From NCBI GenBank assembly GCA_049517655.1, contig JBEKRQ010000001.1, positions 124,001 through 188,000 on the forward strand: a stretch of DNA of 64,000 nt. Reading direction: 5' to 3'. Shown piece after piece: positions 15,999 to 24,218 of the stretch. Source of the stretch: UBA11358 sp049517655 (GTDB lineage Bacteria > Verrucomicrobiota > Verrucomicrobiia > Limisphaerales > UBA11358). The first letter of the stretch is position 1. Each line of letters opens with the position of its first letter. The notes beneath the pieces are model-generated. The model was not told the origin of the DNA. It was given only the letters and a program-made list of their open reading frames with translations, and made no database searches. The position numbers and the translations under genes are program-made.

Positions 15999-16988
15999 TT
16001 ACTTCGGCAGCAAATCGGCGACCATCGCGCGTTCTTCCTTCAATTCGTTGATGGTCGCGTCAATTTTGCCGCGGCTGAAGTCATTGACGGGCACGCCTTG
16101 AACAATTTCGAGTTTCTGGCCGTTGCTGCGGACGGGGAAGGAACTGATAAGACCTTTCTCAACACCGTAGTTGCCGTCGGAGCAAACACACATGCTGTGC
16201 CAATCGCCGGTGGGCGTCGGTTCGATGATGGAACGGATGCTTTCCACAACTGCGTTCGCCGCACTGGCCGCGCTGGACGAACCGCGCGCCTTGATGATGG
16301 TTGCGCCACGCTGCTGGACTGTCGAAATGAATTCGCCTTTGAGCCATGCTTCGTCGGTGATGACGCTGGTGGCGGGCTTGCCATTGATTTTGGCGTTGTA
16401 AAAATCCGGATACTGCGTAGCCGAATGGTTGCCCCAAATGGCCATGTTGCTGACGGCAGTCACATCCGCACGGGCTTTTTTTGCGAGCTGCGCCCTGGCG
16501 CGATTTTCGTCGAGGCGGGTCATGGCAAAGAACCGATCGCACGGCACATCAGGCGCGTTGTTCATGCAAATGAGACAATTGGTGTTGCAGGGATTGCCGA
16601 CGACGAGCACGCGCACGTCGCTGGCAGCATTTTTCCGAATCGCCCGGCCTTGGCCGATGAAAATTTTGCCGTTGATGCCGAGCAAATCCTTGCGTTCCAT
16701 GCCAGCCTTGCGCGGCACGCTGCCGACAAGCAACGCCCAGTTCACGCCGCGAAAACCTTCATCGAGATTCGCCGTCGCCACGATGCCCTTGAGCAGCGGG
16801 AAGGCGCAGTCGTCGAGTTCCATCGCAACGCCGCCGAGGGTGGGCAGGGCAGGTTCGATTTCGATCAAATGCAGCATCACGGGCTGGTTTAGCCCGAACA
16901 TTGCGCCGGAGGCGATGCGAAACAAAAGGGAGTAACCGATTTGGCCGGCGGCGCCGGTGACAGCAAGGCGAATGGGTGTCTTGCTCAT
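15999..16988 (-). CDS. mdh: malate dehydrogenase
   Basis: Interconverts malate and oxaloacetate with NAD in the TCA cycle. The Rossmann motif is VTGAAGQIGYSLLFRIASG at the N-terminus, followed by GGVAMELDDCAFPLL, VPRKAGMERKDLL with substrate arginines, GNPCNTN, and AIWGNHSATQYPD with the catalytic His. This is the cytosolic-type (329-residue) group. The open frame starts earlier at a TTG (17033), but ATG 16988 starts the conserved MSKTPIRLAV. Confidence 0.95.
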   Translation of the reverse strand: MSKTPIRLAVTGAAGQIGYSLLFRIASGAMFGLNQPVMLHLIEIEPALPTLGGVAMELDDCAFPLLKGIVATANLDEGFRGVNWALLVGSVPRKAGMERKDLLGINGKIFIGQGRAIRKNAASDVRVLVVGNPCNTNCLICMNNAPDVPCDRFFAMTRLDENRARAQLAKKARADVTAVSNMAIWGNHSATQYPDFYNAKINGKPATSVITDEAWLKGEFISTVQQRGATIIKARGSSSAASAANAVVESIRSIIEPTPTGDWHSMCVCSDGNYGVEKGLISSFPVRSNGQKLEIVQGVPVNDFSRGKIDATINELKEERAMVADLLPK

Positions 16989-17058
16989 AAAAATTATCAG
17001 GCCAAGTATGTTGTCGCCTTCACCGGGGCGCAAGCGCGGAACAGTTTTGATTTTTTTC

Positions 17059-17086
17059 TTGGCAAAATTTTTATTCAGCGTAGAAA
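17059..17086 (+). promoter_or_regulatory. weak candidate promoter before the riboswitch
   Basis: TTGGCA at 17059-17064 and TAGAAA at 17081-17086 are 16 bases apart in an AT-rich stretch, about 45 bases before the riboswitch. A perfect 7-bp palindromic hairpin ggatgaa-tattg-ttcatcc lies between at 17105-17123 and could be an operator or part of the leader. Confidence 0.35.
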
Positions 17087-17130
17087 TGGATTGTTCTTTG
17101 AAATGGATGAATATTGTTCATCCGTCATCG

Positions 17131-17269
17131 CAGTCAAATGTCAGGGAACCCGGTGAGAATCCGGGGCGGTTGCGCCACTGTAACGGCTACAAATTCCCAG
17201 GGCCACCGATGCAAATCGGGAAGGCGGGAAGGCGGTATGAGGCCGAAGTCAGGATATCGGTTTGGCTGT
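17131..17269 (+). promoter_or_regulatory. cobalamin (adenosylcobalamin-type) riboswitch
   Basis: The conserved core is easily read: agggaacccggtgagaatcc, then gcgccactgtaacgg, and the B12 box gccgaagtcaggatatcgg at about 17242-17260. Stem P1 is formed by cagtcaaa (17131-17138) with tttggctg (17262-17269). It faces the gene at 17487 and lies 218 bases before its ATG. The aptamer is clear; whether control is transcriptional or translational is not certain from sequence. Confidence 0.95.
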
Positions 17270-17380
17270 GCTCGTCGCGGTCGCTTGGTGAGCGGCTGAC
17301 TTCTCCGTCAAAGAGAAGGATGAGGCCAGCCTGTCGGACGGTTTCCGGCGGGAGTCGTAGGATGCCTTCATTCTCCATTT

Positions 17381-17415
17381 GCGGAGTTTGAAGGTTTTTT
17401 ATTTTCAAACTCCGC
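17381..17415 (+). promoter_or_regulatory. 12-bp hairpin in the riboswitch leader
   Basis: gcggagtttgaa pairs perfectly with ttcaaactccgc around an AT-rich 11-base loop. No T-run follows on the plus strand, so it does not look like a standard intrinsic terminator, but it is well placed to be part of the expression platform. Confidence 0.6.
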
Positions 17416-17438
17416 GCTGGTCTCTCAATCGTAAACCC

Positions 17439-17466
17439 GCCCCGCTCTTCCATGGAAGGGCGGGGC
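17439..17466 (+). promoter_or_regulatory. 13-bp GC-rich hairpin just before the start codon
   Basis: gccccgctcttcc pairs with ggaagggcggggc (one G-U). It ends 20 bases before the ATG at 17487, with only a weak ribosome binding site (gaaag) between, so folding here could limit ribosome access or protect mRNA. Confidence 0.6.
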
Positions 17467-17486
17467 AAAATTGAAAGATCAGCATA

Positions 17487-19610
17487 ATGAAAAAAGTTCG
17501 TCTCACACTGGCGTTGGCCGGCTTGTTTCTCGTCTCCAAATCATCGGCAATTTCGCTGGATGACATTCAAGTCTGGACTGGCTCCGGCACCAATCGCGCC
17601 GTGCTGGTCATCGAGTGGAGCACGCCGCAATCATTGACCAACAGTTCCCTTCCCCCGCCCATCACGGACAAGACGCTCGTGTGGGGCTATCGTTTCAACG
17701 GCACGGCCACGGGCACGCAAATGTTGGACGCGATTCTCGCGGCTGACCCAAAACTTTATGTGGTTGCCGATGAAACATACGGCACTTTCATTGAAGCCAT
17801 CGGTTACAATCTCAAAGGCGACGGCGTCATCGGTATCGCGGATGGAACCGGCACGAATTTTTTCACCAATGGCATTTTGACGAGTGTGACGGTGAATGTG
17901 GATGCCGCTCATGCAATCAATGGCAGTGATTTGTATTGGGGCGGCTATTTGGGGCCGAATTGGGAAGTGTGGAATGAACTTGGCGATGCCGGCGGTTTTT
18001 TGGCTTCGCCCAACCGCAGCATAAACACTTATTGGACGCCGGATGACACGAACGCGCCGTATTCCGGAGTTCACGGCCAATGGGAGTACTCACAGATGGG
18101 TTTGGACGATTTACCGCTCACCAACGGTTCGTGGATTGGATTTTCCGTGGCCGCCGGTGAGTTTGAAACCAACACGGCGTCGGTTTTTGATGTTCACAAA
18201 CACGCCCCGCCGTCGCCCGACGGCACTTATGTAGCTTATGTCTGCAACACCAATGACTTTGCCGTTCAAATCGTCAGCACAAGCAACGTTTATGCCACCA
18301 GTCCGTATAATGATCCGACGGCGATTTTGAATCGTCCCACTTTAAAATTCGTGGATTACCTAGGAACCGGCACAACCAATCGCGTCAAAACTGTGGAGCC
18401 ACCTTACTGGACGGCGCCGGACGGCAGCGACGTCATTACAAAAATTTCCAGCGGTGGCCAAATCACCGTGAAGATGGGACGCAAAATTTATGACGATCCG
18501 AATAATCCTTTCGGCGTGGATTTCATTATTTATGGCAATTCGTTTTTCTCGGCATCAGGAATTTCAGGTTCTATCAGCGACGGAACCGATTTGGACAGCG
18601 CCGGGTTGAGCAGTGGATTTTACGGCCATCCGATGACCGTTTCCGTCAGTCAGGATCGCACGAACTGGTTTACGTTCACCAACACGCAGAGTCTTTTCCC
18701 CGACAACGCTTATCGCTGGGATGAAACGAATCATTCGTGGACGGACGAGGAAATGAATCCAACCAAGCCGCTTAATCCATCGGTCTATGCGATGAATTTC
18801 AGCGGGCAATCGGTGGCCAGCGGACTTAACCAATTCATCGGCGCGGCGGGCGGAAGCGGCTATGATTTGAAGGCGTCCGGTTTGCCGTGGATTCAATACG
18901 TCCGTGTGCAACCCGGACCGGGGACTTACACGGTCATTGACGCGATTGTCGCCGTGAATCCCGTGGTCGTCGGTGACGCAGTTTCCATCACGCCGGACAA
19001 CATTGCTTCTGGCATTACAAATCTCTTTTTCCAAAAGCCGGATGATTTAAGCCAAAATTTGATTGCAATCCATTTTGGCTCCGTCGGTGGCATCGCCAAA
19101 GTCAGCACCATTGTATTGAGCAATTTTTCATCCTTCGCGCCCGTTCCCGGCAACGTGTCCAGCGCCTATCAAATGACCTTGAAACCAGTGACGGGAACCT
19201 CCGCCGTGAATTATATCGCGGACGTTGGCTTGCGCGTCGGCGAAAATTACACCGGCAACGGCGGCGACTTGCGCGTGTTTCAATGGGGTGGAACAAACTG
19301 GATTTCGCAGCCGTTCACCTTCAATTTAACAAACGACGAAGCCGTTGTTGGGGGCGTCACAAATTTCTCGGCATTTGTCGTTTCACAAATAATTTTGCCG
19401 CAGTTGAGCATTCAACCCAGCACAAATGGATTTATTTTTCAATTTACGCCGGTACCAAATTGTACGCACGTTTTGGAACGCTCGACCAACCTTGTGACCT
19501 GGACACCCATCGCCACAAACGCGCCGGCCACCATGCAGCCCGAGACATTCCAAGACGACGACGCGCCGCCGAACAATGCGTTTTACCGCGTGCTTTTGGA
19601 TGTTCCTTGA
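17487..19610 (+). CDS. B12-riboswitch-controlled large secreted protein
   Basis: A 707-residue exported protein (signal peptide about 1-21, cut after SSA). Residues ~22-230 form a first unit containing VWGYRFNGTATGTQMLDAIL. Residues ~290-500 form a second unit with GGQITVKMGRKIYDDPNNPF, DFIIYGNSFFS, VSVSQDRTNWF and PWIQYVRVQPG; I recall this 'VSQDG-W' type of domain from cobalamin-riboswitch-linked surface proteins in other phyla, but did not check. A beta-rich region follows, and residues ~650-707 are the CTHVLERSTNLVTWTPIA...FYRVLL module. No membrane segment other than the leader is seen. The riboswitch upstream strongly implies a role in cobalamin uptake or economy, most simply capture of corrinoid at the cell surface. 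Confidence 0.82.
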   Translation: MKKVRLTLALAGLFLVSKSSAISLDDIQVWTGSGTNRAVLVIEWSTPQSLTNSSLPPPITDKTLVWGYRFNGTATGTQMLDAILAADPKLYVVADETYGTFIEAIGYNLKGDGVIGIADGTGTNFFTNGILTSVTVNVDAAHAINGSDLYWGGYLGPNWEVWNELGDAGGFLASPNRSINTYWTPDDTNAPYSGVHGQWEYSQMGLDDLPLTNGSWIGFSVAAGEFETNTASVFDVHKHAPPSPDGTYVAYVCNTNDFAVQIVSTSNVYATSPYNDPTAILNRPTLKFVDYLGTGTTNRVKTVEPPYWTAPDGSDVITKISSGGQITVKMGRKIYDDPNNPFGVDFIIYGNSFFSASGISGSISDGTDLDSAGLSSGFYGHPMTVSVSQDRTNWFTFTNTQSLFPDNAYRWDETNHSWTDEEMNPTKPLNPSVYAMNFSGQSVASGLNQFIGAAGGSGYDLKASGLPWIQYVRVQPGPGTYTVIDAIVAVNPVVVGDAVSITPDNIASGITNLFFQKPDDLSQNLIAIHFGSVGGIAKVSTIVLSNFSSFAPVPGNVSSAYQMTLKPVTGTSAVNYIADVGLRVGENYTGNGGDLRVFQWGGTNWISQPFTFNLTNDEAVVGGVTNFSAFVVSQIILPQLSIQPSTNGFIFQFTPVPNCTHVLERSTNLVTWTPIATNAPATMQPETFQDDDAPPNNAFYRVLLDVP

Positions 19611-19613
19611 GCC

Positions 19614-20408
19614 ATGCGCCGGAAAAAACATTTACAATGGGAATCGGGGGGCGCGTTCACATCAAGCCAACGCGCTTCCCGAAATTCCGGTTTCACCTTG
19701 ATTGAACTGCTCGTGGTGATGGCCGTCATCGCCGTCCTGTCCGCCATGCTCTTGCCCGCTTTAAGCAGTTCAAAAGCGGCTGCCAAACGCATTCAATGTT
19801 TGAATAATCTCCGGCAGATGGACATTGCGGCCCAAATTTATGTGGGTGACTATGACAGCTCGTATCCTGTCGCCTACTGGTATGCCACTGAAAATGGCGT
19901 GAATATTTCCTACGCCTGGGACCTGACCACCATCGAAGGAAGTCCCTATTGCGTCATTCCCGGATTGCTTTGGGAGGGTCAGGGAAACGCGCAAATTCAG
20001 CAATGCCCGGCGTTTGCCGGCAGCGCGAATTGGCTGACCGATCCCTACACCGGCTACAACTACAATACCAGCTACATCGGCCACGGCCAATTCGAAAGCA
20101 TTCCCGAATCCGCCAAAGATTCCGCCGTGATCCACCCAACCAAAACAGTGATTTTTGGCGACGGCCAGTATTCCAGCGGCGCAGACAAATTCATGCGTGC
20201 ACCGTTTCCCAATCCCGGCGACGCAGATTTCTGGGGACGCACTTCCGGCACGCAAGGCTTCCGCCATCAAAACCGCAGCAACGCCGCGTTCTGCGACGGT
20301 CACGCGGAATCGTTGTCGGCGTGCTACACGAACAATTCCGAAGGCGCCTCCGTCGCGCCTGGCACCGGATTTCTTTCGCCCAGCAACTCCATGTACGATT
20401 TGAACTAA
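19614..20408 (+). CDS. pseudopilin-like protein with H-x9-DG-type C-terminus
   Basis: A 264-residue protein with a type IV prepilin N-terminus: a basic leader ending RNSG, then FTLIELLVVMAVIAVLSAML, cleaved by prepilin peptidase before Phe. After the helix, KRIQCLNNLRQMDIAAQIY and a C-terminal FRHQNRSNAAFCDGHAE motif match the large planctomycete/verrucomicrobial pseudopilin-like family. It begins 3 bases after the riboswitch-controlled gene, so it should share its B12-dependent regulation. It may anchor or help export the neighbouring secreted protein; such proteins are abundant in these genomes and their roles are mostly unknown. Confidence 0.88.
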   Translation: MRRKKHLQWESGGAFTSSQRASRNSGFTLIELLVVMAVIAVLSAMLLPALSSSKAAAKRIQCLNNLRQMDIAAQIYVGDYDSSYPVAYWYATENGVNISYAWDLTTIEGSPYCVIPGLLWEGQGNAQIQQCPAFAGSANWLTDPYTGYNYNTSYIGHGQFESIPESAKDSAVIHPTKTVIFGDGQYSSGADKFMRAPFPNPGDADFWGRTSGTQGFRHQNRSNAAFCDGHAESLSACYTNNSEGASVAPGTGFLSPSNSMYDLN

Positions 20409-20588
20409 AAATTGTTATAAACAAACCCGTTTTGGCCTTACCCCAATTTGGTGGACAAGTGTTGGGTGATGGAGCGAGTTGACACCGGACACTATGACAA
20501 TGACAATCCGATCTCGCGTTAATACCGGTCTTGCTCTGGTTTTGTGAAACCACTGCGGAGCGCATGAAAGAAATAATTCGGGACAAAT

Positions 20589-21971
20589 TTACGCGCCAAT
20601 CTGTTTCTGGATCGTGCCGCAAATTTTCTGCGACCATTTTCCCAAAACTTTTGCGTCACGGCCTTCGAGGAGTAATCGGGCTTTGGGTTCGGTCCCAGAA
20701 TAACGCAAAAACACGCGCCCGTCTTGGGCTTTTAATTCCACTTCCGCTTCACGAACCAGTTTCATTAAGCCATCCAATTGCTCAAATGGCTTTTTCTCAC
20801 GCACGCGAACATGGGTCACGAGTTGCGGAAAACGCGTCCAGCACTTCACGAGTTTTGAAAGCGGCTGATTTTTTGCTTTCATAATCCGCAGAATTTGCAG
20901 CGCGGCCACGAGACCGTCGCCAGTCGTGCTGTAATCCCTGAAAATCAGATGGCCGCTTTGCTCGCCGCCGAAGTTGAATCCGTGCTTCAGCATTTCATCA
21001 ATGACGTTCCTGTCGCCCACGGCGGTGCGAATCATTTTGCCGCCAGCGGACTTGATTGCCACTTCCAAACCGGCGTTGCTCATCACAGTGGCGACCAGGG
21101 TTTTTTCGGCGAGCGTATTTTGCGCGAGCATGTTGAGTGCGGCAATGGCCATGATGTCGTCGCCGTCAATCAACGTGCCGGTTTCGTCGCACAGCAAAAC
21201 GCGGTCGGCATCGCCGTCGTGCGCGATGCCAAGATGCGCCTTGTGTTCGACGACTTTTTTGCACACCGCATCCGGGTGCATCGAACCGCAGTCGCGGTTG
21301 ATGTTCATTCCGTCGGGCTGATTGCCGAAAACGACGACTTCCGCGCCGAGTTCTCGCAGCACGCAAGGCGTGGATTTGTAACCCGCGCCGTGCGCGCAGT
21401 CCACGACGACGCGCATTCCTTCCAGCGTCATGCCGCGCGGAAACGAGGCTTTGGCAAATTCGATGTAACGGCCCAAAGCATCGTCAATGCGCACGGCTTT
21501 GCCGATTTCGTCGGCGGTCGGGCGGATGTTTTCAATGTCGCCGCTGAAAACGAGATTTTCGATTTCGCTCTCGATTTTGTCGTCGAGTTTGTAGCCGTCC
21601 GCACGGAAGAATTTGATGCCGTTGTCCGCATAAGGATTGTGCGAAGCGGTGATGACGATGCCGGCGTCTGCGCGCAAACTGCGCGTAACGTAGGCCACGC
21701 CGGGCGTCGGCAGCGGACCGATGAACAGCACGTCCACACCCATCGAAAGGATGCCGGAGGAGATGGCATTCTCGAGCATGTAGCCGGACAAGCGCGTGTC
21801 CTTGCCGATGACGATTTTGTGGCGACCGTGTCCGCGCGCCCGCAACTCCAAATTTTTAAAAACATGGCCTGCGGCGCGGCCCAGTTTCAACGCTGTTTCC
21901 GCAGTGACCGGTTCAATATTGGCCGTGCCGCGAACGCCGTCGGTGCCGAAGATTTTTTTGGATTGGCTCAT
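20589..21971 (-). CDS. glmM: phosphoglucosamine mutase
   Basis: Converts glucosamine 6-phosphate to glucosamine 1-phosphate for UDP-GlcNAc and peptidoglycan. The N-terminus KIFGTDGVRGTAN, the phosphoserine loop ITASHNPYADNGIK (S110), the metal loop AHDGDADRVLL, and the C-terminal LRYSGTEPKARLL phosphate-binding motif are all present at 460 residues. Its start overlaps the cdaR stop by 4 bases. The order cdaA-cdaR-glmM is conserved in many bacteria, and the gene products are known to interact in Firmicutes. Confidence 0.96.
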   Translation of the reverse strand: MSQSKKIFGTDGVRGTANIEPVTAETALKLGRAAGHVFKNLELRARGHGRHKIVIGKDTRLSGYMLENAISSGILSMGVDVLFIGPLPTPGVAYVTRSLRADAGIVITASHNPYADNGIKFFRADGYKLDDKIESEIENLVFSGDIENIRPTADEIGKAVRIDDALGRYIEFAKASFPRGMTLEGMRVVVDCAHGAGYKSTPCVLRELGAEVVVFGNQPDGMNINRDCGSMHPDAVCKKVVEHKAHLGIAHDGDADRVLLCDETGTLIDGDDIMAIAALNMLAQNTLAEKTLVATVMSNAGLEVAIKSAGGKMIRTAVGDRNVIDEMLKHGFNFGGEQSGHLIFRDYSTTGDGLVAALQILRIMKAKNQPLSKLVKCWTRFPQLVTHVRVREKKPFEQLDGLMKLVREAEVELKAQDGRVFLRYSGTEPKARLLLEGRDAKVLGKWSQKICGTIQKQIGA

Positions 21972-22390
21972 TGATTTTTGTTGCCTGGCGGCGGAGGAAC
22001 AATCACGCCCACCTCCGGCGGATCAACACTCACAAGGGTCATGCCAGCCGGCGCCGAGATTTCCACCGGCCTGCGCAAATTGTGCGAGGATTCAATGCCG
22101 GTCAGGTCCACCACCGCGTGGATTTGATTCGCCTGTAAAACTGCCATGGCCTTGGGCGGGCCGCTGACCGTGACAGCAACCGTGCCTGGAGCCACCCGAT
22201 AATCGCGCACGTCCGCCGACGCTGAAAGAAGGCGCACCGGCAGGTTGCCGTAGGTGTTTTCAACTCCCCGCGTCACCGGCGCCTCCGGTTCTTCCCGGAT
22301 TTTGTGAACGGTGAGCCAGATGGCCACGGCCAGAAGCAGCGAAACAATTATCCAACTCAAATCTTTTGTCAGCCAATCGCGCATTGCCAT
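21968..22390 (-). CDS. cdaR: YbbR/CdaR-domain membrane protein
   Basis: A 140-residue regulator of the diadenylate cyclase. One N-terminal TM helix (about 12-29, LSWIIVSLLLAVAIWLTV) is followed by a single YbbR-type beta domain (NLPVRLLSASADVRDYRV ... PPKAMAVL ... VVDLTGIE). It is short, with one YbbR repeat rather than the several in Firmicutes. It sits between cdaA and glmM with 5-base spacing and a 4-base overlap. Confidence 0.88.
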   Translation of the reverse strand: MAMRDWLTKDLSWIIVSLLLAVAIWLTVHKIREEPEAPVTRGVENTYGNLPVRLLSASADVRDYRVAPGTVAVTVSGPPKAMAVLQANQIHAVVDLTGIESSHNLRRPVEISAPAGMTLVSVDPPEVGVIVPPPPGNKNQ

Positions 22391-22395
22391 AAGAA

Positions 22396-23268
22396 TTAAA
22401 CTGGATTACCAGTTGGTTTGGCGACCGGACGCGGTTCATTCTTCGTGATGACGGCTGGTCCGAGCTTATGTTGTTCGCCGAATTGCTTGTGCAACCATTC
22501 CACAAAACTGTGCGATTTCGCCGGCTGCACGAGCACGGAGGTGAGGAACGAACGCAACTCCTCCAGCGTTACGCTGCGCACAAGCTGGCCTTTGTAAGCG
22601 TGTGAAATCCCGCCGTTTTCTTCGGACACAACAACAATGACCGCGTCTGTTTCCTCACTCAAGCCAATCGCCGCCCGGTGGCGCGTGCCGAGCGACTTGT
22701 TCAAATCCTGCCGCTGTGTCAGCGGGAAAATGCACGCCGCGTAGGTAATACGGTCGCCTTTGATGATGACGCCGCCATCGTGGATGGCGTTGTTCGGAAA
22801 AAAAATCGTTTCAAGTATTTCCGGCGTTGCCTCGCAATCCACCCGGACGCCGGACTCGACGGCTTCCTGAAGCTGGATGGATTGCTCGATGGCGATGAGC
22901 GCGCCAATGCGGACTTCAGACAGGCGCTCGCAGGTTTGAATGATGACCTCGATATTTTCGCGCTGTTCATGCGCACTCGCAAAGAGCGGCAGATTTCCCA
23001 ATTCAGCCAGCATCCGGCGCAATTCCGGTTGAAAAATGATAATGACAGCGACGGCGAAAAATGCCGAGAACGTGCCGAGCAACCAGCGCAATACTTTTAA
23101 GTCCAGAATCGTCGTGACCAATGCAAGCGCCAGCAGCAATACGACGAAGCCGATGACCACCGGCCAGCCGCGTGTGCCGCGCAGAAAACGGAAAATGTAA
23201 TAAATCGCCACCGCGAGGATTAAAATTTCCAACGCGGGCCGCCAGCTGTTCTGGAGGTAAGTCCACAT
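22396..23268 (-). CDS. cdaA: membrane diadenylate cyclase
   Basis: Makes cyclic di-AMP from two ATP. Three TM helices occupy about residues 10-80. The DAC domain follows with GALIAIEQ, the IHDGGVIIKGDRI motif (HDGG where DGA is usual) and the GTRHRAAIGLSEETDA motif, both needed for catalysis. Residues 270-290 form a short unrecognised Pro/Lys tail. The start overlaps the folP stop (TAATG) and cdaR follows, giving the folP-cdaA-cdaR-glmM order. Confidence 0.94.
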   Translation of the reverse strand: MWTYLQNSWRPALEILILAVAIYYIFRFLRGTRGWPVVIGFVVLLLALALVTTILDLKVLRWLLGTFSAFFAVAVIIIFQPELRRMLAELGNLPLFASAHEQRENIEVIIQTCERLSEVRIGALIAIEQSIQLQEAVESGVRVDCEATPEILETIFFPNNAIHDGGVIIKGDRITYAACIFPLTQRQDLNKSLGTRHRAAIGLSEETDAVIVVVSEENGGISHAYKGQLVRSVTLEELRSFLTSVLVQPAKSHSFVEWLHKQFGEQHKLGPAVITKNEPRPVAKPTGNPV

Positions 23269-24119
23269 TATCTTTTTATTCGAGCAAGCACGGTCTCCGT
23301 CATTCTCACAGCCTGAACTGTCTCTGCCACGTCATGCGCGCGAATGATGTGCGCGCCCGACTGAATCGCCAGGCACGCGCACGCCAGCGAAGCCGGCAAC
23401 CGTTCATTCAGATCGGCGCCAGACAATTTCCCGATAAACGACTTGCGCGAAACGCCAATCAGCAGGGGCCGTGCCATCGTTGTAAAGCGATGCAAGTTTG
23501 CAAGCAACTGCAAATTATGTTCCACCGTCTTGCCAAAGCCAATACCGACGTCCAGCACGACTTGGTCAGCGAAGACGCCGCAGGCGTTCAATTTTTTCAG
23601 CCGGTCGCGCAAAAAATCGCCGACTTCACGAACCACGTCAGCGTAAACGGGATTCTCCTGCATCGTCTGTGGCGAGCCTTGCGCGTGCATGCAAACATAA
23701 CCAGCCTGGCATTCTGCCACGACACGCCGCATTGCGTCATCATCGCGGTTGGCGGCCACGTCATTGACGATGCTTGCGCCGGCTTGCAACGCGGCATGCG
23801 CGACGGACGGTTTCACCGTGTCAATCGAAAGCGGAATTTTAACTTTCGCGGCGAGTTTTTCAATGACCGGAATGACGCGGCGCAGTTCTTCGGCCTCGTT
23901 GACCGGCCTGGCGCCGGGGCGCGTGGATTCGCCCCCGATATCGAGAATCTCTGCGCCTTGCGCGACCAGTTCCAGCGCGCGGGCAACGGCAGCGTTTGTA
24001 TCGAAATATTTTCCGCCGTCGGAAAACGAGTCGGGCGTGATGTTGACAACACCCATGACGAGCGCTGGTCGCGGGAAAACGAATTCGAACCGGCGCGCGC
24101 GGAAGATCAAATCGCCCAT
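23268..24119 (-). CDS. folP: dihydropteroate synthase
   Basis: Joins p-aminobenzoate and the pterin pyrophosphate in folate synthesis. Motifs are LVMGVVNITPDSFSDGGKY, LDIGGESTRPGA, IPLSIDTVKPSVA, IVNDVAA, and the C-terminal IGVSRKSFIG and IIRAHDVAET. The frame opens at TTG 24155, but ATG 24119 (MGDLIFRARRF) is more likely, giving 283 residues. Confidence 0.95.
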   Translation of the reverse strand: MGDLIFRARRFEFVFPRPALVMGVVNITPDSFSDGGKYFDTNAAVARALELVAQGAEILDIGGESTRPGARPVNEAEELRRVIPVIEKLAAKVKIPLSIDTVKPSVAHAALQAGASIVNDVAANRDDDAMRRVVAECQAGYVCMHAQGSPQTMQENPVYADVVREVGDFLRDRLKKLNACGVFADQVVLDVGIGFGKTVEHNLQLLANLHRFTTMARPLLIGVSRKSFIGKLSGADLNERLPASLACACLAIQSGAHIIRAHDVAETVQAVRMTETVLARIKR

Positions 24120-24218
24120 GGCAAACACGGGGCGATTATGCGGTTTTCCACACAAACTTCAAAGTGTAACGACGCGGGCCATGAAGATTGTCTTTGGCAG
24201 ACAAATTCCGCGGAAAAT

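Noticed and set aside
17381..17466. Intrinsic terminator in the riboswitch leader
   Set aside because: Both hairpins lack a following T-tract on the plus strand, so they are listed as leader structures only.
19614..20408. Major type IV pilin of the pilMNOPQ system
   Set aside because: It belongs to the large H-x9-DG-type pseudopilin family, is far from the pil operon and follows a cobalamin riboswitch; there is no evidence that it forms the pilus fibre.
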